Assembly: GCA_045223835.1 (NCBI GenBank)
Contig: JBGUZS010000131.1
Location: forward strand, 1-21,451
Source of the DNA: UBA1774 sp045223835
GTDB taxonomy: Bacteria; Bacillota; Clostridia; Oscillospirales; Oscillospiraceae
DNA length: 21,451 bases
Direction of reading: 5' to 3'
The position numbers were made by a program, and so were the translations under genes. A model generated the notes under the pieces. The model saw only the letters and a list, made by a program, of their open reading frames with translations. It was not told where the DNA came from and searched no databases. This document shows, piece after piece, positions 6,352 to 14,116 of this stretch. Numbering within the stretch: position 1 is the stretch's first letter; each line of letters starts with the position of its first letter.

Positions 6352-8421
6352 ATGAAAAAGCTGAAGAGACTGCTCGGCCTGCTGCTTGCGGCCACGCTAC
6401 TCTTTGCGCTGACCGTGATGCCGGTCTCCGCAAAGACCGTGATCGACGCCCACGGCAACGAGGTCGAACTGGACGAATCCCTGGAAGCCTACTCCGAGAC
6501 CGTGCTTCAAGGCGCAGACGACGCGGCCAGAAAGCACGAGACCAATCTGGGCGACTTCTGGACGGATGCGCTGCGTTGGTTCGCGGTCTCCGGTCGGATC
6601 AACGATTATTTTGAAGAGGATGATGTGACCGCCGGCAACAGCAGCATCGCCGTGGATGCGGACCACGTGGTCGCCCTGTGGAACGGCGGCAACCTCCGGG
6701 CGGACGTGCCGTCGGACGTCTTCAACGCGGAGACCCTGATGGCGGTCCTGCCGTATCCCAACAAGGTCGCCGTGGTCTACATGACCGGCGCACAGCTGCG
6801 GGAGGCCTTGGAGGCCGCCTCCCAGGGCCTGCCCTACAGCGAGTCCTCCGCCGCAGCCTGCGCCTCTTTCATGCAGGTCTCCGGTCTGAAGTACACCGTC
6901 GACATCTCCAAAGCCTACGACAAGGGCGAGGAATACAAGGCCCCCTGGTACAAGGCGGCTTCCCTTGGCCGCGTGACCATCACCGAGGTGAACGGCAAGG
7001 CGTTTGATGAGGCAGCCACCTACGCCGTCATCACCAGCAACGCCAATTATAACGGCATGGATTCTTCCTACATCTTCAAAGCCGCCGCCGGGGAAAACGA
7101 AAAAAGCGCCATCACCACCGCCGTCGTCCGGGATGTGGTCTGGATGTATCTGGCTGAGGAGCTGGATAACATCGTCACCGAGGAAGCCTACAGCGTGTCC
7201 CAGGGCCGCATCACCATGCTCTTCACGGACGCCCACGGCAACGTCATCACTCTGGACGATTCCATCGAAGCCTACAGCACTGTGACGCTCTATGGCGCGG
7301 ACGATGCCGCCAGGAAGGGGGAGACCAACCTGGGCGACCTTTGGACGGACGCCCTGCGCTGGTTCGCCGCCTCCGGAGAGATCAACGCTTATTTCGATGA
7401 AGATGACGTGACCGCCGGGAATACGGAGATCGCCGTGGACGCGAAGAACATCGTGGCCCTCTGGAACGGCGGCAACCTGCGGGCAGACATCGCCGAGGGG
7501 GAATTCGGCGCGGCCAAGCTGGCCGAAGTTCTTCCCTATCCCAACAGGGTCGCCGTGGTCTATATGACCGGCGCCCAGCTGCGGGAAGCCCTGGAGGCCG
7601 CCTCCCAGGGCCTGCCCTACGGCGAGGGCACCGCTGCTGCCTGCGCTTCCTTTATGCAGGTCTCCGGCCTGAAGTATACGGTGGACACCACCAAGGCCTA
7701 CGATCGGGGCGAGGAGTATAAGGCTCCCTGGTACAAGGCGGCTTCCCTTGGCCGCGTGACCATCACGGAGGTCAACGGAGAGGCCTTCGACGAAAGCGCA
7801 GTCTATGCCGTCATCACCAGCAACGCCAACTTCAATGGCATGGATTCCTCCTACATCTTCAAAGCCGCCGCCGAGGAGAGCGAGAAGAGCACCATCACCA
7901 CCGCCGTCGTCCGGGATGTGGTGTGGATGTATCTCAAGGACAAGCTGGCCGGTACGGTGGGCGGGGACTACGCCGCTCCCCATGGCCGCATCACGGTGGA
8001 GGGCAAGCCCGCCATTCAGCTGACGGCGCAGAAACTCACGGTCAACGGAGAGACGAAGACAGCGGAGATCTACAACATTAATGGAAACAACTACTTCAAG
8101 CTGCGGGACATGGCCGCTCTGCTGACCGGCACCGGCTCCCGGTTCTCCGTGGACTATGACAAAGAGAGCCGGACCGTGATCATCAGGACCGGCGAGGCCT
8201 ACAACCAGCAGCCCGGAGATCTGGAGCCCGGGGAAGACAGGTCTGCCTCCGCCGTCAGGAGCAATCAGAGCATCCGGATCGACGGTGTGACCGTTTCTGA
8301 CCTGACAGCATACAATCTGGGCGGCAACAACTTCTTCAAGCTCACGGAGCTGGGAGAGAAGCTGGGCTTCAGCGTTGAGTATGACGCGGCCGCCAACGCC
8401 ATGGTCGTCACCAGCAAATAA
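6352..8421 (+). CDS. secreted protein with two 5'-nucleotidase C-terminal-type domains and copper-amine-oxidase-N-like end
   Basis: A 689-residue exported protein. ATG 6352 is chosen because AAGGAGG precedes it and it opens a clean signal peptide (KKLKRLL, then LLLAATLLFALTVMPVSA). Two copies of a roughly 261-residue unit follow, from about residue 32 and about 293. Each contains GADDAARK, ETNLGD(F/L)WTDALRWF, ALWNGGNLRAD, VYMTGAQLREALEAASQGLPY and MQVSGLKYTVD. These match the substrate-binding C-terminal domain of UshA/5'-nucleotidases. The metallophosphoesterase catalytic domain with its metal-ligand motifs is absent. The tail has two segments of the copper-amine-oxidase N-terminal-like type (NINGNNYFKLRDMAALL and NLGGNNFFKLTELGEKLGF), common in Clostridial surface proteins. 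It may bind a nucleotide-like or phosphorylated ligand outside the cell rather than hydrolyse it. Confidence 0.82.
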   Translation: MKKLKRLLGLLLAATLLFALTVMPVSAKTVIDAHGNEVELDESLEAYSETVLQGADDAARKHETNLGDFWTDALRWFAVSGRINDYFEEDDVTAGNSSIAVDADHVVALWNGGNLRADVPSDVFNAETLMAVLPYPNKVAVVYMTGAQLREALEAASQGLPYSESSAAACASFMQVSGLKYTVDISKAYDKGEEYKAPWYKAASLGRVTITEVNGKAFDEAATYAVITSNANYNGMDSSYIFKAAAGENEKSAITTAVVRDVVWMYLAEELDNIVTEEAYSVSQGRITMLFTDAHGNVITLDDSIEAYSTVTLYGADDAARKGETNLGDLWTDALRWFAASGEINAYFDEDDVTAGNTEIAVDAKNIVALWNGGNLRADIAEGEFGAAKLAEVLPYPNRVAVVYMTGAQLREALEAASQGLPYGEGTAAACASFMQVSGLKYTVDTTKAYDRGEEYKAPWYKAASLGRVTITEVNGEAFDESAVYAVITSNANFNGMDSSYIFKAAAEESEKSTITTAVVRDVVWMYLKDKLAGTVGGDYAAPHGRITVEGKPAIQLTAQKLTVNGETKTAEIYNINGNNYFKLRDMAALLTGTGSRFSVDYDKESRTVIIRTGEAYNQQPGDLEPGEDRSASAVRSNQSIRIDGVTVSDLTAYNLGGNNFFKLTELGEKLGFSVEYDAAANAMVVTSK
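6445..8010 (+). repeat. 783-bp in-frame tandem duplication
   Basis: Copy 1 (6445-7227) and copy 2 (7228-8010) are offset by 783 bp. For example GACGCCCACGGCAACG begins both, and TGGTACAAGGCGGCTTCCC recurs at the matching place. Many codons are identical, so the duplication is fairly recent or held by gene conversion. Confidence 0.85.
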
Positions 8422-8435
8422 ACGGTAAGGAAGCG

Positions 8436-8469
8436 AAATAAGGGCAGGCGGTTATGCTTGCCCTTATTT
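8436..8469 (+). terminator. intercistronic hairpin
   Basis: AAATAAGGGCA (8436-8446) / TGCCCTTATTT (8459-8469), an 11-bp stem with a 12-nt loop, between the secreted protein and moxR. There is no long T-run, so partial attenuation or mRNA protection fits better than full termination. Confidence 0.5.
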
Positions 8470-8516
8470 GCCTTATCTGTCAGGTTCCCGAATACTGAAA
8501 AACAGGTTGGATCACG

Positions 8517-9458
8517 ATGAACAGAGACCTTGAAAAAATCATCTCCGAAGTGGAAAAAGCCATATCGGGCAAGCACGAAGTCATCGAAAAGCTGATGATG
8601 GCGATCCTGTCCGACGGGCACATCCTGCTGGACGATGTGCCGGGGGTGGGAAAGACCACCCTGGCGCTGGCCCTCAGCCGCACCCTGGGCCTGACCTATC
8701 ACCGCATCCAGTTCACCCCGGACGTGCTGCCCAGCGACATCATCGGCTTTTCCGTCTATAACAAGGAAACGGGGACGTTTACCTATAAGCCGGGAGTGGT
8801 AAACGATGCGAATCTTCTGCTGGGGGACGAGATCAATCGGACCTCCAGCAAGACCCAGTCAGCGCTTCTGGAGGCCATGGAGGAGCGGCAGGTCACGGTG
8901 GACGGCATATCCCACCCCCTGCAGAAGCCCTTCATCGTCATTGCCACCCAGAACAATGTGGGCACGGCGGGCACACAGACCCTGCCCTATGCCCAAATGG
9001 ACCGTTTCCTTGTTCGTCTTTCCATCGGCTACCCGGATTTTGCGGCCCAGATGGAGCTGCTGCAGGCCCGTCAGGACCGGGACCCCCTGGCGGATGTGCG
9101 TCCCTCCGCCGACAGGGAAGACCTGGTGCGGATGCAGGGAGAGGTACGGGCGGTCACCGCCAGGGACAGCATTCTGGCGTATCTGACCCGGTTGGCCATG
9201 GCGTCCCGGGAACACCCCATGACCGAGATCGGCATCAGTCCCAGAGGCGTGCTGTTCATGGACCGTATGGCAAAGGCCTGCGCCTATGTACAGGGCCGGG
9301 ACTATGTGATCCCGGAGGATGTTCAGGCGGTTTTCGCCGATGTCTGCGCCCACCGGGTCATTCTGACACAGAAGGCGCGGCTCTCCGGCGTTACCGGAGA
9401 CCAGGTCCTCGCCGAGCTGCTGAACACTGTTGAAGTGCCGGATCGCCGCAGGGATTAA
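8517..9458 (+). CDS. MoxR-family AAA+ ATPase
   Basis: A 313-residue cytosolic AAA+ ATPase with all catalytic parts visible: Walker A PGVGKTTLA (residues 42-50), Walker B LLLGDEINR with Asp104-Glu105, sensor I IATQNN (142-147), and MDRF with Arg163. MoxR proteins act as chaperone-like factors for maturation of enzyme or membrane complexes and are usually encoded beside DUF58 proteins. Here the DUF58 gene starts directly at the next base after the stop. The ribosome site is weak (GGTTGGATCACG before ATG). It belongs to the colinear run and probably works with the two following gene products on a membrane-bound or exported client. Confidence 0.95.
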   Translation: MNRDLEKIISEVEKAISGKHEVIEKLMMAILSDGHILLDDVPGVGKTTLALALSRTLGLTYHRIQFTPDVLPSDIIGFSVYNKETGTFTYKPGVVNDANLLLGDEINRTSSKTQSALLEAMEERQVTVDGISHPLQKPFIVIATQNNVGTAGTQTLPYAQMDRFLVRLSIGYPDFAAQMELLQARQDRDPLADVRPSADREDLVRMQGEVRAVTARDSILAYLTRLAMASREHPMTEIGISPRGVLFMDRMAKACAYVQGRDYVIPEDVQAVFADVCAHRVILTQKARLSGVTGDQVLAELLNTVEVPDRRRD

Positions 9459-10586
9459 ATGGGGAAGCGCAGATCGTTGTGGATCCTGTGGCTGATCGCC
9501 GCCGCCCTGCTCTGGTTTTTTGAAAACGGCGCTGCCACCCTGGCCATTCTGGCCGCGTCCCTGCTGCTGCCCGCGGCATCCATCCTTGCCGCCCGAAGCA
9601 GGGCCGGAAAGCTCCGGTTGGCGCTCAAGACCCCGCCGGCAGCGGCGAAGGGACAGCCGCTTCGGATCGCGCTTTCCGCAGAGGGCGTCCCCTTTTTCTG
9701 CCGCGTGACCGGTGAGCTGCGCGGCGCGAACCGACTTACCGGCGAAGAGACCGCGGCGGGATTCTTGATCGGCCCCCGGCTGTCGGGGCGGGCAGAGCTG
9801 TCGGTCGCCGCGAATACAGGTCATTGCGGCGTCCTGCGGCTCAACGCGGAGGCCTGGACGGAAGACCTGTTCGGTCTCTGGCGGTCGGCTCCCCTGCCCT
9901 GCCAGGAGGAATTTGTCCTGCTGGAGCCGAAGCTGTTTCTTCCCACGGTAACGCTGGAAGAAAACACCACGGTCATCACGGAGGGAGAACGGTATTCCCA
10001 AAGGAGACCCGGGAGCGACCCCAGCGAGACCTTCTCCATCCGGGAATACATCCCCGGGGACCCGATCCGTCAGATCCATTGGAAGCTGTCGGAAAAATCC
10101 GACGCCCTGCTGCTCCGGGAGCTGGGACTTCCGGTGGTGAACCGTACGCTTCTGGTATTCCGCAACGTACTTGTCTCGGGGGAAACCGTGCAGCCGGAGC
10201 AGGCGGACGCCATGGCGGAGGTTTTTCTCTCCGTGTCCCGCGCCCTGATGAGCGATGGGCTTGTCCATACCGCAGCCTTTGCGGAGCACGGGCGGTACAT
10301 GCTGACAGAGGTACAGAACGAAGCGGACTATCAGGGGATGGCGGCGCGGTTCCTCTCCCTTTCCTGGGAGGCGGAGGACGGGGCGCTGGGGCGGCTCCTG
10401 GCGGAAACCCCTTACGCCCATGTGGCGGTGGTCAGCGCAGTCTTGCCGCCGGATGCGGAGGACTACTACCGGGGAAACCGGGTAACGGTGCTGACCTGTG
10501 CCGAATGCAGAGAGGTCCGCGGAGTATTCCTTTTGCCCTTCCGAGGGGAGGGGTACCCGGAGGACCTGCGGTATATTGCCCTTTAA
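9459..10586 (+). CDS. DUF58 domain-containing membrane protein
   Basis: A 375-residue protein with two N-terminal hydrophobic helices (about residues 7-22 and 27-45) and then a soluble part carrying the diagnostic DUF58 motif REYIPGDPIRQIHWKLSEK at 195-213. DUF58 proteins pair with MoxR ATPases and contain a von Willebrand A-like fold, often linked to metal-dependent protein contacts. The ATG follows the moxR TAA with no gap, so the two are translationally coupled. The next gene starts 10 nt after its stop, with the AAGGAG site overlapping the stop codon. The order MoxR-DUF58-transglutaminase-like membrane protein is a widely conserved arrangement. Confidence 0.93.
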   Translation: MGKRRSLWILWLIAAALLWFFENGAATLAILAASLLLPAASILAARSRAGKLRLALKTPPAAAKGQPLRIALSAEGVPFFCRVTGELRGANRLTGEETAAGFLIGPRLSGRAELSVAANTGHCGVLRLNAEAWTEDLFGLWRSAPLPCQEEFVLLEPKLFLPTVTLEENTTVITEGERYSQRRPGSDPSETFSIREYIPGDPIRQIHWKLSEKSDALLLRELGLPVVNRTLLVFRNVLVSGETVQPEQADAMAEVFLSVSRALMSDGLVHTAAFAEHGRYMLTEVQNEADYQGMAARFLSLSWEAEDGALGRLLAETPYAHVAVVSAVLPPDAEDYYRGNRVTVLTCAECREVRGVFLLPFRGEGYPEDLRYIAL

Positions 10587-10596
10587 GGAGCGGACG

Positions 10597-11934
10597 ATGG
10601 AAAATGAAGCCGGCTTACAACTGAATATCCTCCGGCAGAACAGGGGAACAACCGCCGTACTCTCCGCCATCCTGCCGCAGCTATGCCTGTATGCGGCCCT
10701 GGCTGCGGTCCTGTGTCCGCTGTTCGGCGTGACGGGGGAATGGCTTGCCCTTTTGCCTGGGGCGGCGATTCTCTGCATCATTCTGCTGCTGCCCAAGGGA
10801 TGGGCCCGGGCCGCCCGTGGAGCAGCCGTCATGGGAGCGATCCTTGTGCCGGTATTGCTCCCCGCCGCCAATTCCGGAATGCTGGCTCTGGCAAACCGTT
10901 TGTTCGCCGCCAGCGAAGCGGTAAACGCCTACGCCTATTTCCGCTTTGCCGTGACGGAAGGGAAAGACCCGGTGAGCATTAGAGCTGCCCTGTCTGCCGT
11001 CTTCCTTCTCCTGGGTGCGGTCAGCTCTATGGGCGGTCATCGACTCTGCGCTGGGTTTCTGTTGATCGGCGTCGCGTCCCTGGAAGCCTATTTCGGCGTA
11101 ACGCCGGGACCCTGGCGCAATCTGCTGCTGTTTTCCGTGCTGGCTCTCCTGTTTGCCGATGGAGACAGAGATGTGAAAAACGGCGGGATACTGCTGGCGG
11201 GCATCGCCGTGGTGACGCTGATTGTTTTTCTGCTGTTTCCTCGTCCTATCAGAGCGGTGGAAGCCCGTTCAGAGCAGCTGAGGGATACCTTCGGCTCTCC
11301 GGTCATGACCATGGCGCACCCTTCAGCTCCTCCGGAGACGGAAAAGAACCTGACCCATCAGGAATCTCGCCAGCACGAAGAGTTCACCCAGCAGGACGAT
11401 TCCCGGGAGGGGACCTGGCGGGAGTTTGCGCGGGAGACGGAAACGGAGCAGGAGATCTCCCTCCCGCACCGCACCGACTGGCTGCGGATCGTTCTTCTTC
11501 TGCTTCTGGTCATTGCCCTGTTGCTGGTCCCCTTTCTGCCCTTCCTTCTGCTTGTCCGGGCCCGCCGCCGCACAGAGGAAAGGCAGGCGGAATTCGGTGT
11601 TTCAGACAACGCCGCTGCGATCCGGGCCATGTTCCTCCACATCATGGACTGGCTGAGGGAAGGCGGTCTGAAGACCGAAAATCGGCCCTTCTCGGCATAC
11701 GAGAAAGCCGTGGAAGAACTCCTGGGCGGACAGTATGCGGAGCTGTTCAGAAAAGCCGTTTCCATATGGCAGGAGGCGGCGTACAGCGCCCATGCCATGA
11801 CGGATGAACAGCGCTTTTCCGTGCAGGAACTGCTGGATATTACGGTAGCTGAATTGTATGAACAGGCAAACAGGCGGACAAGGCTCCGCATGAAGTATGT
11901 GGCCTGTCTTTGTGGGAGTGAGCGACATGAATAG
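10597..11934 (+). CDS. TgpA-like membrane protein lacking the transglutaminase core
   Basis: A 445-residue membrane protein. ATG 10597 is chosen because AAGGAG lies 8 nt upstream; a longer frame inside the previous gene has no site. About six to seven hydrophobic helices occupy residues 20-215. An exposed 75-residue polar, Glu/Gln-rich loop (216-293) follows, then another helix (297-320), RARRR, and a cytosolic region (about 335-425) like the DUF4129 tail (AIRAMFLHIMDWLREGG, PFSAYEKAVEELLG). In TgpA-type proteins a transglutaminase-like domain of about 200-250 residues normally sits between the last two membrane parts. Here it is replaced by the short loop and no Cys-His-Asp triad is present. 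It presumably keeps a scaffold role with MoxR and DUF58. Its stop overlaps the next gene start by 8 nt. Confidence 0.75.
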   Translation: MENEAGLQLNILRQNRGTTAVLSAILPQLCLYAALAAVLCPLFGVTGEWLALLPGAAILCIILLLPKGWARAARGAAVMGAILVPVLLPAANSGMLALANRLFAASEAVNAYAYFRFAVTEGKDPVSIRAALSAVFLLLGAVSSMGGHRLCAGFLLIGVASLEAYFGVTPGPWRNLLLFSVLALLFADGDRDVKNGGILLAGIAVVTLIVFLLFPRPIRAVEARSEQLRDTFGSPVMTMAHPSAPPETEKNLTHQESRQHEEFTQQDDSREGTWREFARETETEQEISLPHRTDWLRIVLLLLLVIALLLVPFLPFLLLVRARRRTEERQAEFGVSDNAAAIRAMFLHIMDWLREGGLKTENRPFSAYEKAVEELLGGQYAELFRKAVSIWQEAAYSAHAMTDEQRFSVQELLDITVAELYEQANRRTRLRMKYVACLCGSERHE

Positions 11935-12985
11935 ACGGATGATCTTACTGCCGGTTTTCCTTGCCCTGGTCCTGCTCTGCTCCTGTCGGGTACGGACAAC
12001 GCTACTTGCTCCGGAGCAGCCGGAGGAGCCAATCACGGAGGTCACCGCAGCGCCGGAGCCCACCGCAACTCCTGCGCCTACGGCCACTGCCGAACCCACG
12101 CAGGAACCCAAGCCGGAGCCAACACCAGAACCAACGGCAGTGCCCACACCGGAGCCCACACCGGAGCCGGAGGAGCCGGCTGACCAGCCGGACGCGCCAT
12201 CGGAACAGGACGAGGGATCGGAGCGGCGGGAATATACCCCGGATGCCAGCGGGGATCTGACGCCGGACGCGGAAGCCCCCCTGAGCGTTCCCACGGAGGG
12301 GCCTGCGGAAACCGCCGCGCCTGCTGAGGGCGAAGGAGCCCCGACGAACACGGAAAACGAAGGCGGGGAGAACACGGCGACGGAGACGCTCCCCGCTGAC
12401 GAAGCGGAACAGCTCGGCGTTGACCCCGCCGGTGAGGTGGCGGACAGTATGCAGACCTACTACCTGACCCTGCTGGATTCCCGCCTGGGGGATTTGTTCG
12501 AGTGCAAGCGGCTCTACGTCTACTGGGAGACTGACGAGGATCATCGGACGGTATACAAGACCAGTCTGGAGCACCGGCTCATCCTGGGGGCGGGGGCCTA
12601 CGATGTAGCCGCCAAGCTGCTGGAGGAGAACCTGACGGTGGACGACGGATGGGTCTGCCGCAAAAACCCGGACGTGATCGTGAAGGTCGTTTCCGGCGGG
12701 GCCCTGGACACAGGCTCGGCCCAGTCGCTCTGTACGGAGCTGGCCGCAAGGTCGGATTGGGGAGAGATCGGCGCAGTCCAGGAGCAGCGTGTTCTGGTGC
12801 TTTCCGGGCGTCTTCTGGACACCCGGGCGGGGCAGGTCGCCGCCATGGTGTTTCTGGCCAAGCTGATGTACCCGGAGCAGATGGAGGACGTGGACGCGGC
12901 CGAGGCGCTGCGGGAGCTGACTGAGGAGGCGGGCGGCAGCGCCTATATGGGGACCTACGCCGTTTCCATGGGGGGAATGATATGA
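11927..12985 (+). CDS. lipoprotein with P/E/T-rich linker and half periplasmic-binding (BtuF/TroA-like) domain
   Basis: A 352-residue lipoprotein. ATG 11927 (GGGAG site upstream) opens a signal MNRRMILLPVFLALVLL ending in CSC with Cys20 as the lipidation site. Residues 25-165 form a low-complexity spacer with repeated PEPT/PTPEP units that would reach through the cell wall. Residues 170-350 resemble the second lobe of substrate-binding proteins for metal chelates and cobalamin: ILGAGAYDVAAKLLEE, KNPDVIVKVV, WGEIGAVQEQRVLVLSGRLLDTRAG and AKLMYPEQM. The first lobe seems lost or shrunk (only LGDLFECKRLYVYWE remains before it). It overlaps the previous gene by 8 nt and the ECF S gene by 4 nt (ATGA), so it is co-translated with an uptake component. 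I infer it presents a ligand to the membrane; the ligand is unknown. Confidence 0.75.
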   Translation: MNRRMILLPVFLALVLLCSCRVRTTLLAPEQPEEPITEVTAAPEPTATPAPTATAEPTQEPKPEPTPEPTAVPTPEPTPEPEEPADQPDAPSEQDEGSERREYTPDASGDLTPDAEAPLSVPTEGPAETAAPAEGEGAPTNTENEGGENTATETLPADEAEQLGVDPAGEVADSMQTYYLTLLDSRLGDLFECKRLYVYWETDEDHRTVYKTSLEHRLILGAGAYDVAAKLLEENLTVDDGWVCRKNPDVIVKVVSGGALDTGSAQSLCTELAARSDWGEIGAVQEQRVLVLSGRLLDTRAGQVAAMVFLAKLMYPEQMEDVDAAEALRELTEEAGGSAYMGTYAVSMGGMI

Positions 12986-13509
12986 AGGACCGCAATCGCA
13001 AGCTGACCTTTTCGGCCCTGTATCTGGCCATTGCCCTGGTGCTGCCCTTCATCACGGGTCAGATCCCGGAGATCGGCGCCATGCTCTCCCCCATGCACAT
13101 TCCCGTGCTGCTCTGCGGCTTCGTCTGCGGCTGGCAGTGGGGCCTGGCGGTGGGGCTGATTGCCCCGATCCTGCGCTCCGTGCTGTTCGGCATGCCCACC
13201 CTGTATCCCACCGCCATCGCCATGACAGTTGAGCTGGCCGTCTACGGAGCAATGTCCGGCATCCTCTACAAGCTGCTGCCCCGGAAGATCTGGAGCATCT
13301 ACGTCTCCCTGATCCTCGCCATGATCGGCGGGCGTCTCACCTGGGGCGGGGCACGCTATGTGCTGGCAGGCCTCGGCGGCTCCGAATTTCCCGTGTCGGC
13401 CTTTCTCGCTGGGGCAGTGCTGAACGCCGTCCCCGGCATCATCCTCCACATCGTTCTGATTCCTCTGCTGGTGATGGTGCTGGAGAAGGCAAAGCTGACG
13501 ATGAACTGA
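12982..13509 (+). CDS. ECF transporter S component
   Basis: A 175-residue integral membrane protein with five to six hydrophobic helices. It has the S-component look: a short basic start (KDRNRKLTFSALYLAIALVLPF), then PMHIPVLLCGFVCGWQWGLAVGLIAPILRS and GGRLTWGGARYVLAG. S components bind a vitamin, cofactor precursor or metal and pair with shared EcfA-EcfA'-EcfT units. None of these is encoded here, so it would use the host's set (group II type). The start overlaps the lipoprotein stop in ATGA. The hairpin at 13531 ends the run. The substrate cannot be read from sequence; the His-rich neighbour makes a metal or metal-containing cofactor attractive. Confidence 0.85.
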   Translation: MKDRNRKLTFSALYLAIALVLPFITGQIPEIGAMLSPMHIPVLLCGFVCGWQWGLAVGLIAPILRSVLFGMPTLYPTAIAMTVELAVYGAMSGILYKLLPRKIWSIYVSLILAMIGGRLTWGGARYVLAGLGGSEFPVSAFLAGAVLNAVPGIILHIVLIPLLVMVLEKAKLTMN

Positions 13510-13530
13510 ATAAGGACGCCAGTAACGATC

Positions 13531-13567
13531 AGAGCCTTTTCCGGTCACCCTTTCCGGAAAAGGCTCT
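13531..13567. terminator. bidirectional hairpin between convergent genes
   Basis: AGAGCCTTTTCCGG (13531-13544) pairs perfectly with CCGGAAAAGGCTCT (13554-13567). It separates the operon end (13509) from the minus-strand gene ending at 13599. T-runs are lacking. Confidence 0.6.
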
Positions 13568-13598
13568 GAAAGTCTATAAGAGGCTTACGGCAAAACAG

Positions 13599-13916
13599 TC
13601 AATCGTCCAAATACTCCAGGACTTGCCGCAGTTCCACGTTTGCCGCCTCAAAGGTACCGATGGCCCTGGTCAGCTGCTTCTTCGCCTGCGGGGGCAGGGT
13701 GTCCAGCAGGTCTGCCAGCTCCTCGGCGTGGTGTTCGTTGTGGTCGATCATGTAGCCCAGCAGGGCCCTCGTCTTATCCGTGGAAGCGGCTTCCCCTTCG
13801 GAGGTGTGGGTATGCGGATGCGTATGATCATCCTCGTGGGTGTGCGGATGGGAATGAACGGTGCCGTCCGCATGGATATGCTCGTGCTCATGTATCTCTT
13901 CGTGGATATGCGCCAT
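13599..13916 (-). CDS. His-rich metal-binding protein
   Basis: A 105-residue protein. Residues 1-42 are packed with His alternating with acidic residues and Thr (HIHEEIHEHEHIHADGTVH, THPHTHT), a typical Ni/Co/Zn-sequestering tail. Residues 50-105 form a helical domain (LLGYMIDHNEHHAEELADLLDTLP, AIGTFEAANVELRQVLEYL) that contributes three more His. Relatives in Clostridia are often labelled cobalt or nickel related. GGAAGGGAG lies 8 nt before the ATG. It is cytosolic with no signal. Its promoter (13963-14007) has the shared CCCCC/GGGGGG palindrome and is back to back with that of the Cys-rich gene, so both should respond to one signal. Confidence 0.8.
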   Translation of the reverse strand: MAHIHEEIHEHEHIHADGTVHSHPHTHEDDHTHPHTHTSEGEAASTDKTRALLGYMIDHNEHHAEELADLLDTLPPQAKKQLTRAIGTFEAANVELRQVLEYLDD

Positions 13917-13962
13917 ATTGAAAACTCCCTTCCTTCAGTTCCCGGCTGATCGCCTATGCTGA

Positions 13963-14007
13963 ACTGTACCACACCGCGGCAGTATGGTGAAGCCCCCCAG
14001 GGGGATG
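13963..14007 (-). promoter_or_regulatory. shared-motif promoter 2
   Basis: Read on the minus strand: CATCCCCCTGGGGGGC (14007-13992), TTCACC as -35 (13991-13986), 17 bp, TACAGT as -10 (13968-13963). The first 19 bases (through CTTC) equal those of the promoter at 5468. It drives the His-rich gene. Confidence 0.7.
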
Positions 14008-14039
14008 GGTTGACAAATCCCGGACAACACCGAAAATTT

Positions 14040-14084
14040 CATCCCCCGGCGGGGCTTGTCCGTAAGCATTGCGGCGATTATACT
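14040..14084 (+). promoter_or_regulatory. shared-motif promoter 3
   Basis: CATCCCCCGGCGGGGC (14040-14055), TTGTCC (-35, 14056-14061), 17 bp, TATACT (-10, 14079-14084). The two arms are kept while the centre is GGC in place of TG. It drives the Cys-rich gene and is divergent from promoter 2, about 32 bp away palindrome to palindrome. Confidence 0.7.
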
Positions 14085-14116
14085 CGTTGCATAAACGGCA
14101 GAAGGATGTGAAGCAG

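Noticed and set aside
6397..7983. Long open frame antisense to the secreted protein gene
   Set aside because: Shadow frame of the duplicated domains; no start context, Gly/His-rich translation without any motif.
8859..10871. 670-codon open frame antisense to moxR and the DUF58 gene
   Set aside because: Spans two genes with diagnostic motifs on the plus strand; composition and lack of domains mark it as a shadow.
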